A stretch of DNA of 64,000 nt from Bryum argenteum (GCA_037043015.1 CM073324.1:8825013-8889012), one strand, 5' to 3'. Shown: positions 49,359 to 61,627, counted from the stretch's first letter. Notes: generated from the letters alone by a model not told the origin. Program-made: numbers and translations.

Positions 49359-52300
49359 TCACGAAACTACTAGAAGCTGAGAATAAATATGAGCTTCAGC
49401 CTCATCAGTGAGTTTGTACACCTGGATACCTCCCCGTCCTCCTTTCTGGCGATGTGTAGCTACTGGGAGGTCGAATTTCGTTGCCACCACCAAGTGCGAG
49501 TATATGAAAGCAGGTCGGTTTGGATCCTCCTTGATGTAGGAGGTTCGACTGCTGCCCCGTTGCTTATAGTAAGTCCCAATGACAATCTGCTCTCCACGAT
49601 AAACAGTCTGACCCCAAGTGTCTTCCACCATCTCTTCTTGAACACCGTGCAAGGGCTCCTGGCATTGAAGTACCCAAAATTCAGGAAACCCAGAACCATC
49701 ATCTGCTAGGACAACAAAATGATCACCAACCTCCAATGCGGCTGCAAGTGACTCCCGGTCACTCATCCGAGGGTGAACAAGGGTTTGCTGCATCTCAAGC
49801 CGAGCCCTGTCGCGCCGTGTTTGAGTTTGCGGGCCAGATGGCTCCAAACGAATCAGCCTAAATGGTGCGACAAAACCAATATGGTCGCACGGTCCATCGC
49901 CACCGTCTAAACAAAACCTGCAGAAGCAAGAGAGAGCTCGAACTAGCAAAGAAGTCCCCTCCAAACCAACGCTTCGAACCTGGTGGAACGATCTGGTTCT
50001 TTCAACAGTACGTGCATTCGGTGCTTGGATCAGATTGACCTTAGCCTCCTTCACATCGTAGAAGTAACGATGGACAGATTTCCGAGCACCCTGGTAACCT
50101 GCATATTCGCGATTCATGGCCCCACGTAGGAAAGAGACAACATCGCAGGAGTCGTGCAAACGCACTCCAGTAGGCTTTACTTGCTCTCTTCGTAGAGCCT
50201 CCTTCACGTGGGCACCTGCTCCATCCCACTGGCCTTTACCATGGCCCGTGCCAAAATAATTCCATTGCATTACACAACCAAGCGGCAAATCATCTGATTT
50301 TGTGAGAGATGGATACCTCGCCACAAAGTACAATGATTTTGCACACTTGAATTGTGCTGCACATCCATCTGAGAAGACAATGTGTTCAACAAGAAAAAGA
50401 AAGCCTTGTTCTTCCAAGAACTCTTTGTGAAGCCCAAAGCAGTATTGGACAAAATTATTGTCATGCGATTTGTCATCACTAATGTAGAAGTGATACTCTG
50501 TAAGTATCTTTCTATCGGGATCCAAGCCATCCCACTCTGGATGAACTCGGAAAGTGATGTGAACTAGGATTGTGACCTGGAAACTAAACCAATGTTGCGA
50601 CTGCACCTCATTTTGCCACTTGAAGGCATAATTTTCAGCAAAATCTATGACAGACACAAGGGCGTCGGGACTCAGGTTTCCCATGCATACCTTGAATTGC
50701 TGGTCCTGCCACTTTGCCTCAAAATTGTGGACCAGGAACTCTTCCAAGTGGGAGCGCAAATCAACAACCATCTGAAGGGGTGGGGTCATCTTGTGCTCCA
50801 AACGAAGTGCGTGGCGGTCATGGCCATCTTCTCCTCTTCCAACAAACACCATCTCAAACCGCTTCCAAGAAACTAACGCACTTGTAGAATCAGAGAGTTC
50901 GTTGGGACAAAACTCCAACTTCGTAGTCCCACACAACACACAATCTCCACGAATGCACGTTAATGCATGGAACTCTTGTTCTTCCACCTTTGAACACAGA
51001 ACCAATTCACACAACGCAGTAACAGACTGCACAGTAGCCTCCGATGCCATGCAAGCTCCAGTTCCACCCTCTGGTCGGCAGACCTTCCACTCACAGCAGC
51101 AATTCTTGTGAACACTTCCTCGACGCATACTGTTCAGCGCATCCTTCAATTCTCCGATTTGCACATGGTAGCGGCAGCAGCAACTGTTAAACTCCTTCAT
51201 TCTCTTAACAAACCAAGGTTTGAGGGACTCGAAGGAGCGTACACCGATCTCCACTCCAGTATGCTCACCCCTGAATCGGGTGTATAAAGAAAGCTGAAAT
51301 ACCAACAACCACTAATAAGACATTAGAAAGGACGTGATAAATTTTATTGAATCATAAACTAACACCAAGCCCATTCAAGTAACTAATACTAAAAACAAGC
51401 TAAAGTGAACAGCATCCACAGAAAAGTCAGTACAAAAAAACATAGTGACCTTCAACACTCATAACAGCTATGACACCGATTGAGTGTATCGACCTAGAGC
51501 TCAAAATGAGCTGACATCAGGAAAGGGATCAAGGAAAACCCGCAAAAGGAATATTGCAATGGGAAAAGAGCAAAGGACCCATGCCCAGGGAAACGGGAAA
51601 AAAAAATTATGAAAGGAATCAAACCAGAATTGTACAAAAAAGGAAAGGATCATGTAAAATCAACAAAGGAATACTTCAAATAGAAACAACCAAAGTATAA
51701 TTGCACAAGGAAACGGGATAAGGAAGGGATCAATTAAACGAGGTAAAGAATATTTCGAAGGGAAACGAGGAAAGGACACCGGAACGACAAAAAATACCTA
51801 GGAATGGAATCCAACCAGTATTGTGCACAAAAATGAGGAATCAAGTAAAACCAGGAAATGAATTTAATTTGAAGGAAAACGAGATATCCATGGACACCTG
51901 CACATGCTGAAATAAACATCATCCAGAACGAACACTCATAGAGAACTGAGATAAACAGCACCGAGGGAAAAAAACATTGAAGAGAAACGGTTTTTTTTTC
52001 TACAATCATATACAATCATATACTGTAGCTAGGACATCGAATCAGTCTCGACCTAGAAATCCAAAAAAGATTGACATCTAAACTGAAACCCTAGAAATTG
52101 CAAATGATATAAAGTGTTTCCACTAATCATATATTGGGGCACAAAATAAATCTTCAAGTAAATCTTGATCAAAGCAATCCAAACGTATATAGATAAATTT
52201 CACGCTGACATATTGAATCCTTCTCAAACCGCACTCACCTGAGATTCGGTAAGGTGATGCGTGGGATGAGTTATCCAGTCCTTCACTCCAATGCGCTTTC

Positions 52301-52984
52301 GTACAACGTCCTTCCTGTTTGGACTAATTCTTGTATTAGAAGTCCAAAAGTCCTCCACCAATTTTGTAACGTGAGGAGGTACAGAGTCAACTCGCCTTAG
52401 CCTTTCACAAACTGCCCACAAGCTCTTGTCAGATTTTGCTTCTAGTGCTAACCTCCTCACCAAACCGGTCTTCAAATTCCGTCTGTGTATTCCAGTTAGG
52501 AGGCTAGTTTGTCTAGCACTAAATCCACTGGAGCTGAGAAGTATTGGGATGAGGACATTTCTTGCACGTTGTTGATCTTTCGAGTGACAGCCTTTAATGA
52601 ACTGCCAACCATGCGCAATATTGGCAACCGTATTGTGAGCTACCTCCATATCTACATAACTAGGAATGACACTTTGCCAAATACTGTGTTTTAAAATCTT
52701 AGGAATCAAGGCTCTTTGGTACTCCAATCCCCTTCCACTGGTTTCGTCAAACCATCTAACAGCCCAATCTTCTGCAGCTCGAGTACTTGACCTCTGAATA
52801 CCTATTGAAGTTCGATCACTTTGAACATTACTATGACAAGCGGACTGAAATCTAGCCTTCTTCCTCTTACGACATAGTTTTGGCTCAAAGCAGCTTTCTC
52901 CCTAATTACAACAAGATCTCTTTCAGCTGCTAGGCGGTCACGAGTTCCCTGCCCAACACGACGATCATCTCTACAGGGGGCCAT
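49359..52984 (-). CDS. Large transposase-like (RNase H-fold suspected) protein
   Basis: The last exon is 51293-49359 (644 codons plus stop). It is joined in phase 0 to an exon ending at 52239 through a 945-bp intron with GTGAGT and TTTCAG ends. The upstream exon is open from about 52,901. An ATG at 52984 (MAPCRDDRRVGQ) is in another frame, so either a one-base lesion or an unrecognised start lies near 52,900. Visible features are a Lys/Arg-rich segment (CRKRKKARF), a Cys-rich segment (CCCEWKVCRP), Cys pairs (CVLCG), acidic candidates in YISDDKSHD and FSDGCAAQF, and HGKGQWDGAGAHVKEALRRE, all reminiscent of DDE/RNase H transposases, then FCRFCLDGGDGPCDH. The C-terminal 110 residues look like a separate chromatin-reader-type fold (FWVLQCQEPLHG). 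I base the transposase call on this pattern only; family unassigned. Confidence 0.5.
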
Positions 52985-53253
52985 GCTGATGAAATTTTGT
53001 CTTTATTAATTTCAGAGGTGACAATCACAGAAATTGAATCTACACTACTACAGCAAGCAAAACCTCTCCTGAATGAATCCTAAGATTCGGCAGGACCAGG
53101 ATGGGAAACCTAGAAGGTTATGGCATTTGAGAGCTCGGTATTGTAATCCTTGAACCTGCACAAATCAAAGTATCCACAATTATTTTATATCGAATCCTGG
53201 TTTCAAAAAAAGAGGATATGTACACATATTTGAAATAAAGTCGGCACTTACCC

Positions 53254-53616
53254 CTACCACAAACATTTTCGCATCTGTGACTGCACCTCTAACTCCAATT
53301 CAAATTCGGCTCTTAGAAGTCTATATTCTGGTGTTTCAGAAACGTGTGAGCATTCTGAAAACGACAAAGTATGATGTGACATTGGGGTCTGCTGGTCTTC
53401 GCGCAAAACAGAATCACTCTCTGAATCTTTCATGCTAAGCTCGAAAACAGATTGCGAGACTACTGAGGATTCCGCCTCTTCGTGGTAAAAATCCGTTATC
53501 AAAGTCTGATGAAATTCAAACTGACTACAAGATTCTGCTTCATTCCGAACCTGGTGGAAGAAATCGGTAATCAAGGCCTGAGCAAAGTCAAGAGAAACAT
53601 ACCTTCTACAATCCAT
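53254..53616 (-). CDS. Small acidic Ser/Glu-rich reading frame, possibly 5' exon of the transposase-like gene
   Basis: The ATG at 53616 begins MDCRRYVSLDFAQALITDFF. An internal near-repeat (QALITDFFHQ... and QTLITDFYHE...) suggests duplication of about 26 residues. The frame stops at 53254, and a GTAGGG/GTAAGT donor-like sequence sits at the end. It lies 270 bp upstream of the ATG at 52984 on the same strand. No family is recognised; it may be an independent small gene. Confidence 0.35.
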   Translation of the reverse strand: MDCRRYVSLDFAQALITDFFHQVRNEAESCSQFEFHQTLITDFYHEEAESSVVSQSVFELSMKDSESDSVLREDQQTPMSHHTLSFSECSHVSETPEYRLLRAEFELELEVQSQMRKCLW

Positions 53617-54386
53617 ATTGATAAGATTGGAGAACTAACCAGAGAATCACCGTGGTGTGTCGAGGTACAGGAGAGAGACACAACACAACGCTTGACCTAA
53701 AAAGTTGCCTTCCGAGCAAAAGTTCACGAAACCTGTCCTCACATGCTGGGGATTTGCTAATCGGACGATCACGATTAAAAGTTCTCCAGGAACAGATAGG
53801 CCACGGAACGGCCAGTTGCACAGGAAGGACACAATTCTCTTTCCTAAATTGAGATTTCTCATGGCCGTTATCCACCTGAGGACAAGGACTTAGAAGATTC
53901 TGCCCATACAAGCCGTTAGAGCAGAGAAAGCTCTTTTCTCCAAAACAAGACTCATTCAAAAAAAGGCCAGGGTTCGTTTCCTAACTTTCAGCGCCCCAAA
54001 ATTCCTGGTTCCTGCAACTTCAAAAATTTCCCAAAAATCAGGTCATAACCCCTTTGCCGATTCAATAGCATATCTGAATAGCTCCACCACTTACGCGCCT
54101 TCCCACACAAAAAAACTTCAAAACAATTTCATGATAGTACTCCTAAGAAGTTCCTGAATGGAGGAGCCCCCCCTGTGACATTCCTGAAAATATTAGGAAA
54201 TTCAACTTTTAAGACTAAAAATCATCACAAAATCCAAATTCTTGATTTCGATAACGTAAAAGCAAGGTATACTGGAACATAATAGGAAAATATAATTATA
54301 ATTTTTTTCTATAATGGACTCCATCAGGACGTCTAAAAATCTCTTTTTCAAGAGAAATGACAGTGTGACGTTCCTAGAAGACCATC

Positions 54387-55217
54387 CTAGGATGCTTGCC
54401 CCCCCCCCCGACATTCTTCTTGTACATCGTATGGTGTAGAAAGGGCTCTTTCTTTGAGGGCTTCCAATTCCTTTCTATTCTGCAGTACTAAATCCAATTC
54501 CATGCATTTTCCTATACTTAGATTGTGCAAAATGATCAAAGTATCCATGGCTTTGGATAATCTTCCACCCACTTTTCGGAGTGGATTTACCTGAAAGGAT
54601 ATTCCTTCAGTCCAATGCATTGGAGGACCAGTTGGTTCACAGAGCTCGTATTCGTGTGTGTGTTCATCCTCCGAGGATTCGGAAGAAGACCCTGCTGTGT
54701 AAAATTCCGCGTCGGCCTTAGGACTCATAGGTACAGTTCCAATTCCATCTCCATCAATAGTCTTTGATGTCTCTCCAACCTCTATTGGTTCAGTCTTCTC
54801 TTGTATAGGCAAACGTGGATGCGTCCACCAATGCACATTCTTCCCGAGAATCATTTCCGCATATGCCATTTGTGCCAAAAAGTAGGGAACCTCATATTTA
54901 AAAATATGGTTGTTACCGTATATCATATGCCAAGCATATATGCATCTCGCTTTGAATTCGAAATGATGGCACTCTCGGAGGTTAGCTTCATTCTTGTGCC
55001 GATGAAGATTGTGCCAATGTAGAGGAAAGAGCTTGTTGATGTGGCACCACTCCACATATTTCTCACATATGGCAAAAGACCACGGCCCCCTCTCTTCCTC
55101 CCATCCTCTAAACGCTACTATCTTTGGATTCTTCAAGATGTCTCTGCGCTTCTTTGCAATCCGACCTCGGTCATGGCGCACCATGGATGTGCCCGCTACA
55201 ACGGGTAGTGCCTCCAT
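54387..55217 (-). CDS. WCH-B: WCH-domain family protein, intact frame
   Basis: The ATG at 55217 opens 276 codons. After a basic N-terminus (RGRIAKKRRDILK) comes the family domain, about residues 28-130: VAFRGWEEERGPW, YVEWCHINKLFPLHW, HRHKNEANLRECHHFEF, RCIYAWHMIYG, EVPYFLAQMAYAEMILGK. Conserved Cys/His residues could bind zinc (inference). An acidic Ser/Glu linker (SSSESSEDEHTHEYE) follows, then the start of a helical region (SKAMDTLIILHNLSIGK). The stop lies just after a run of ten or more G/C, a typical slippage site. WCH-A and WCH-C have longer coiled coils there, so the C-terminus may be truncated. Dyad island 3 lies about 140 bp upstream of the ATG. Function unknown. Confidence 0.65.
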   Translation of the reverse strand: MEALPVVAGTSMVRHDRGRIAKKRRDILKNPKIVAFRGWEEERGPWSFAICEKYVEWCHINKLFPLHWHNLHRHKNEANLRECHHFEFKARCIYAWHMIYGNNHIFKYEVPYFLAQMAYAEMILGKNVHWWTHPRLPIQEKTEPIEVGETSKTIDGDGIGTVPMSPKADAEFYTAGSSSESSEDEHTHEYELCEPTGPPMHWTEGISFQVNPLRKVGGRLSKAMDTLIILHNLSIGKCMELDLVLQNRKELEALKERALSTPYDVQEECRGGGQAS

Positions 55218-55359
55218 AAGAAAAATTCGTAGAAACGCAAAGTCCCTCTACGAGCAAGCAAGCAGCAACTTTGAAGTCGATACTAGTCAATGCGCGAAAA
55301 GGAGGTACTCGCAAAGTGTGAAAATGGACTGCCCGTCGCGTTCTTAAGCACAGTGATAA

Positions 55360-55670
55360 GGCGACCGGCGGTCTACAAAATTTGCACCGCCGGTCGCCCG
55401 CCGGTCCAGCTATCGCCCTATCTGTACCGCCGATCGCCCCAGCGACCGACGTTCGCCCATGAGCGACCGACGTTCGCCCATAAGGTATACCGGCGGTCGC
55501 CTTGTGACCGACGTTCGCTCATTGGCTAGACCGCCGATCGCCCCAGCGACCGACGTTCGCCCATGAGCTGAACCGCCGATCGCCCTAGCGACCGACGTTC
55601 GCCCAAAGTTGGACCGCCGATCGCCCTAGCGACCGACGTTCGCCCATGAGCTGAATCGGCGGTCGCCCTA
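55360..55670. promoter_or_regulatory. Dyad-array island 3, upstream of WCH-B
   Basis: Starts with GGCGACCGGCGGTC in one orientation and continues with alternating CCGCCGATCGCCCTA and GCGACCGACGTTCGCCCAT motifs, with a combined period of about 40-60 bp. Ends at 55670 where AT-rich DNA resumes. WCH-B starts 143 bp away on the minus strand. A TATA box is not obvious. Confidence 0.65.
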
Positions 55671-56968
55671 TTTCACCTCTTTATGTTGAATGCGAGGGCA
55701 TCAGGTTTCACAGCAGCTCCTACGAGGATGAGAATCATGAGATGAGGATGAATATTGGATGGGGGAGGAATAAAAGAGCCCTTTAGTTTATAATGTATTA
55801 ATTTAAAAATTAGGAAGGTACACATAGGGTAGGAATTTCGGATCGTGGGTCCCATAATTTCCATTTTATGATCATTCAATTCCTAAGAAATGGACAAGAG
55901 ATGTGTAAATGGATAATAATGAATGGGAGGAAGGATGGGGTGAGAGTTCCTCGTCCTCTTTGTAGGCATGAATGGTATATATTATTTTGTATGGTGTATA
56001 TTTTAAGAAGTCATATCGTGCCTAATCATTTATAATAATTGATAAAATGTGAATTCATTTATAGAACATCAGCCTCTTCAATGCATGAAAACACTTTAAT
56101 GAATCTAACGATTCAATACCTACAATCTAAGAATGTAATCCAAGGTAGCATCTAGATAAGATACCATTTCTGTACCAAAACTGCACCTCATATTTTAACA
56201 TCACATTCAAGAACAATTTCTAGTTTCTTTTTATATCAGTGGAGCCTTTAATAAATTATAAGATCTCCGTATATAATATCCGACTGATAGATTATCCTTG
56301 CAATGAGTTTATGGGCTCATAACAGTATGAAATTGGTTAAATTGAGTGGGGGGAGGAATTTGAAAATTTTGGCAAGTCAAATAATAAGGCCTTGAAATAC
56401 AATTAAGTGAATGGGATTAGTGCATATACCCTAGAAAGCACTGAGAGAAATAGTTGCTTACCAAATTAAAATGTGATATATCATGACATATTATATGTTT
56501 GGAGAAAAAATGAGTGACCACCATATGAAGGTAAATATTTGAAGTCAAGAAGACTACTGATTTGCGGACATTCTAATCAACCCATTACTGAGGGTACTTT
56601 TGGAATCAATATTTGAAGAGTATTTTATGTTGAGAATTTTGAGAATGTTGAAAATTATAATTTTGTAAATTGTGATTAAACTTGTATCGATCTAAATCCA
56701 TATTACACCACAAGAGTATCCAATGAGCATAAAATCATTTTTCATGTATCATGGTCACCGCTCTTGGCAAAATGCCCATGACCATGAGAATCATTTTCAA
56801 TTGGGAATGAGATATAGGAAGAACGGAATGGGAATGAGAGGGAATGAGGGGGGATGAGGGGGGATGAGGGGGATTGAAGGGGGGAATGGGGGAGATGCTT
56901 GAATCGGTTAATTCAAAATTTGAATATTGCATAAAGAGGATCCAAGAAAAAGAGCGGGAGCTCTCGCG
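55671..56968. other. AT-rich spacer without a gene
   Basis: AT-rich DNA with a GGGGGATGAGG-type simple repeat near 56,845-56,885. No gene or element boundaries recognised. Confidence 0.5.
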
Positions 56969-57285
56969 AAGTCGCCCCTGCAGAGTGCCGGTCGCCTGAT
57001 GCGCTCCTGGGCCGAGGCCGGATCGAAACTCTTCTCGGCCGCACCGCGGTCGCCCGGAGAGGTCTCGGCTGCACACTGACCGGGCGGTCGCCCTGGAGCG
57101 AGTCTTGCAAGAAACACTGGACCGGCGGTCGCCCTAACGATGTCGCCGGGACACCGCCGGTCGCCCTAACGATGTCGCCGGGACACCGCCGGTCGCCCTG
57201 CCACAGGAGGTTAAATACAATCGTAATTGGCCGTAGTCGCTCACTTTTCGATCACGTGCGTGGGTGTTGCACATTGACCGGTGTC
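56969..57285 (+). promoter_or_regulatory. Dyad-array island 4 and core promoter of WCH-C
   Basis: GC-rich dyad variants (56969-57200) include two nearly identical 38-bp units ending ACACCGCCGGTCGCCCT. They are followed by TTAAATAC (57211-57218) as a TATA-like box, and by GCACATTGACC (57269-57279). The region around 57,265-57,312 is clearly related to 62,001-62,050 upstream of WCH-D. The WCH-C start lies about 198 bp past the array. Confidence 0.6.
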
Positions 57286-57397
57286 GACTCAAAGTTGCCA
57301 CTTGCTTGCTCGACCGAGGCCAACGTGGATCGCACTATTTTTGGTGTTTTGTATCTAACATCACATCATAGCGGCATTTCCGTGATCGGAGGTAACA

Positions 57398-58990
57398 ATG
57401 ACTACAATTGCGGAACGTAAAATAGTACTTGGGGAGCGACGCAAGAAGAGAGAAAAACACACGAAGAGGAATCACCGTATTCTCCAAGATGCCACTCAAC
57501 GCGCTTTTCCGGGGTGGGAGACCGAAGAGGGTGTGTGGAGTCGACAAACAAGAAGAATTACATCGCATGGTGCCACATCGCCAAGTTGTTTCCACACTTT
57601 CGACATGAGACGCACTTGAAATTAAATGCCGCAAATCGCACTATTGTAAGCATGACGAATTCGTGCAACGATGTATTGAAGTGTGGAGGTTCCTTTATAA
57701 AGGCAAGAATGTCACCAAGAACGAGGTTTCGTATCATATTGCTCAAATGGTGTATGCAGAGGTAATATTGGAGAAAGTGGTGGATTGGAGCTCAATGAAA
57801 AAATCGCCTCAATTCTTCCTTCCAACCAAGCAAGATATTCCAAGAGCCCCATTGACGAAAAACCCACGAGAAGGACTTACGGCGTGAAAGGCATCGGAAA
57901 GATGGGGATGTTTGATGATGTGTATGTTTGGGTAAATCCTAATTCTGATGAAGAAGAGGTTAAGGAGAGGGAGCATCATACTCCTCTTGTAGAAGGTTCT
58001 ATTGGTGGCGTTGAACACTTTGATGTGGGTGAAACAAGCGTGCAAGATTTGGATGTGGTTGATGCACCTGTGAAGCACATCGAGGACCTACGAACAGAAG
58101 GAGAAGCGGATGTCATTGAATACATGGAGGTTGAAGCAATGTTTGGTGCTTGTACTTTGGGAACACCCGAAGTTATAGTTCGGCCCGCTATGAGCGCCTC
58201 TCCTCAAACAAATGTTAGCGTAGAGGATGGGACTCTAGAATATCCAATGGAAACGATTGAACAGCCAGAAAGAGAAGGAAATGAAGAAGTAGAGCTGGAG
58301 AAGGAAGTTCAAGTAGTCTTCGAAGCGAAACGCCCGAATGAAAATGATGATTCGTGGATGAAGTTGTTGAACAAGGCTTATGAGGATTATGAATATTTAT
58401 TTCATGCTTTGTCATACGAACGGGCAAAGTGTGTTGAACTCCAACATGACATAGAGGTAATCAAGGATGCAAAAATGAAGATCCAAGAGGAGGCGACGAA
58501 TGTTCTCCCAGCTCTGTTTGCATCGGATCAGGTCGATTATGAGGAAGAGCTCATAAAGCAAATGAAACATTTCGAGGATGTGCATAGGAGATACAAGCGC
58601 GTCGACGAATGGTTTGTGGTCAATGATTGGGGTCGCGAGAAGGATTTTATGGTTGAAGGAGCCAAGGACGAAGGTCATTTTGAGAAGGAGCTAAAGGAAC
58701 TCATTTCGGCATGCGATGCCTTGAGAGCTGAGATCGAAAGGGTGAACCTAGCATCAATAAGATTGAAGGGGAACAAGGAAAAGTTATTCCTCAATAGAAT
58801 AGATGGAACCGTGGATATTGCACAAGAGGGTCAAAGTTCACAGAGCAATGAAACAACTGAGGAGTTGGTCAAAAAGCTACTTGTGCTCGCAGAAGAGGAG
58901 AGGTTCTTAAATGCAAGGATCGAAGATCTATGTATTGCAAATAAGACAAAGGAGAAATGTCGGAGGTGGTACCATCTAAAAAAAATCTAA
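57398..58990 (+). pseudogene. WCH-C: WCH-domain/coiled-coil family member with three frameshifts
   Basis: The ATG at 57398 begins MTTIAERKIVLGERRKKREK and reaches AFPGWETEEGVW. The coding signal then moves to another frame near 57,540 (NYIAWCHIAKLFPHFRHE), again near 57,630 (HYCKHDEFVQRCIEVWRF ... MVYAEVILEKVVDW), and again near 57,880. From there a frame stays open to 58990, with an acidic region and a long coiled coil (DDSWMKLLNKAYEDYEYLFH; ELKELISACDALRAEIERVN). The three changes are small indels within about 350 bp and leave the rest open, so either the gene died recently or the assembly has errors here. Domain order matches WCH-A. Confidence 0.7.
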
Positions 58991-59686
58991 AGTACAATGG
59001 AAGAAGATTAGAGTAAGCGTAATCAAATTTTAGAAAGACGTTGGTGTGTTGGTTATATCCATTTACTTTATTTTATTTGTGAACTGAAAGTTGGGAGATA
59101 AGTGCTAGGCTGGATGTTGTACAATGTATCTTTTTGATTATATGATATGTTTTTACTAGTAAGATACCCGTTGAACGATGTTATGTTTATTATTTGTATA
59201 TATGCGCACGGTGTTATTTTAATCATCTTGTTTATTCTTTTTATTTTTTATTTTTAATTTTAAATGCATGATTTGGAAATATCTAAAAAAAGGTTCTTAG
59301 AATGGTATGTAGGTTGGTAATTATTTAAGTTGGTAGGTTTGTATGTTGGTAGGTTGGTGGATACTTTGGACAGTGGTCTTTTAGAAAATTATGTCGTGTA
59401 TACCATTCCATATGTATATGTAATGATATTGAATTTTGGAAAGCTTTGATTAGTATTAATCCACGATGAAGTAATGATAAATAATTTGTAAAAATTTGGA
59501 ATCGTAACTAAGTTGTTGAAGTTACGTATAAATATATGGTGGGATTTAGTTGCAAGTATTTAGAGTCAATGAATATTTTTACAAACCCCCCAAAACCTCG
59601 AAAGGCAATGATTTGTACATGATTTCAAATATGCAGAAAAAGATTTGTAGCAAAAGGGGGGGAAGCAGATATTCGCGCCCATCACG
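58991..59686. other. 3' flank of WCH-C, no gene
   Basis: AT-rich DNA; nothing recognised apart from short TTGGTAGGTTTGTATG-type repeats near 59,310-59,360. Confidence 0.5.
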
Positions 59687-59947
59687 TAGACCGCCGGTCG
59701 CCCTCTCAGCGTCGTTCGCTCATCAGCTGGATCGGCGGTCGCCCTAGCGACCGACGTTCGCCCATCGGCTAGATCGGCGGTCGCCCCAGCAGGAGGGGTG
59801 CGCGGAGGCTCGCGGACACTTTCTCCTTGGGTGCTTGCCCATCACGTAGACCGCCGATCGCCCTGTCAGCGTCGTTCGCCCATCGACTGGATCGGCGGTC
59901 GCCCTAGCGACCGACGTTCGTCCATCCGCTGTATTGGCGGTCGCGCG
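59687..59947. repeat. Dyad-array island 5, with a 161-bp internal duplication
   Basis: The block from GCCCATCACGTAGACCGCCG through GCGACCGACGTTCG occurs twice (starting near 59,677 and 59,838), separated by a GC-rich spacer. Both copies alternate ATCGGCGGTCGCCCTA and GCGACCGACGTTCGCCCAT. No TATA box or gene follows, so this is either an orphan promoter or a transposon-end remnant. Confidence 0.75.
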
Positions 59948-61627
59948 ATTTGGAGGTTTTGAATGAAGTTAACACCAAGTATCCTATACCATGCCAAGGT
60001 TGAATCAAATTAACACCACGTATTTCCTTCCATGTAAATCCAAGTTCCATGTGGCTTCTTTCATGATTTAATATATTTAATACGGTTAGAGAAAATAACA
60101 AAACCACCTCCTCCCCCCTTTAGTATAACTTCCTCTATTACTTAGCATCCTACAAAGTCAAAGTAAATCATAACATGTAGATACGTTTCTTTTACGGGAA
60201 ATTTTGTTCTTCCATAATTTTTATAAGGTCTTTTTTAGTCAACACAAGTTTTAAAATCGTTATCTCTTTCCACATATCTATTTTCCATATATCATTCAAT
60301 ATCCTACTCATTCAAATGACTTACAAGTAAATGATGACCTATAGATGACATATCCCCACTATTTTCTAAATAACACCATCATTTCCATAGGGTCATCATT
60401 AGGTAGTCTAAGGGTTTAAATTGTCCTCTTACCCCCTTTATCTATTTTTTCTTATTTTTTGAAGTTTTGGTGTTTCTAAGTGCTTGCAACCAAAATCCAC
60501 CCTATAGATCCTTTACTCCAACGATTTTTTTTTATAGCTCCATCATGTTCATAAGGTAGTTATTACATAGTCCAATTCTTTTTAAAATATTTTTTCTCTT
60601 CATTTAACTATTTTTTATCTATTATTTAAAGCTCTACTTACTTCGAAAATTCTATATTAATTTGGGAAAAATAGTACAGGTTGTCCTATAATATTTTTGA
60701 TGGTTCCATCATTTTTATATGATCCATATTACCTACACTAAATAGGTAGATTAGTGTTAGATACACTAATTTACATAAATAGGCTATAAGTTTTTACTAT
60801 TAGTCAATATTTGTACCCTCTACAAAGGTGAAGATGGGGATCCTTACATAGTATTGGAATCGATACTCTTGGTAAAAATTTTATCCCAAAAGTAAAAACT
60901 TGTAGCATTTTCAAATCTTATAAAAATCTAACACTAATGTACTTATTTATTGTAGTCCAAATGTTCAAATTACATTCCCCACTTTGTTTTCGTATGCATG
61001 TGCGCACACCGCCTACTTTCACATGACTATTTAATTTTTGGAAATTCGGGAAAAATACTTTCATTCCTCCTGTGCCCCTAAGATTTATACCATATTTTTC
61101 ACACAATATGAATCACCTAGGAAAGTTATCAACACCCCTTCCACTCCCTTTTTACTTATATATTTACATATTCCCCCGTGCTTCAGACCCCGCAATTCAA
61201 ATATCCCCATATAAACTCAACCACTTAGTTCGCATTCTCCTATGGTTTTATGAATACTTCCATTACATTTATGAGGCCCTTATTACCTAATTCAAGTGTT
61301 CGTATCACCTCCTGTATGCTTTCATTCTCTTTTCCCTTATCATTCGAAGTTGTGGTGGGTGCACCTAAATTATGACATATGGATGCGATTTCCCTATGGT
61401 TTTTTTTATGATTCGATCATTTTCATAGGGTCATTATTAGGAAGTCCAAGTATTAAAATCACATTATTGCCCCATATATATATTTTTTAATTTTTTTTTT
61501 TTTTTTTTTTTGTTTTTAGTTTTGATGGTTCCAAATACTTGCCACCAAAAGTCATTATATAAATTCGTTACTACTTTGATAATTCTGACAAACACGCTGG
61601 GAGGAAGGTTAGTCCTTGCCCATGAGC
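59948..61627. other. AT-rich spacer without a gene
   Basis: Many short open frames, none with a motif. A poly-T run lies at about 61,489-61,511. Confidence 0.5.

Noticed and set aside
49389..51111. Plus-strand open frames opposite the transposase-like gene
   Set aside because: They are short and fragmented, whereas the minus strand keeps one frame open over 1.9 kb with matching splice junctions.
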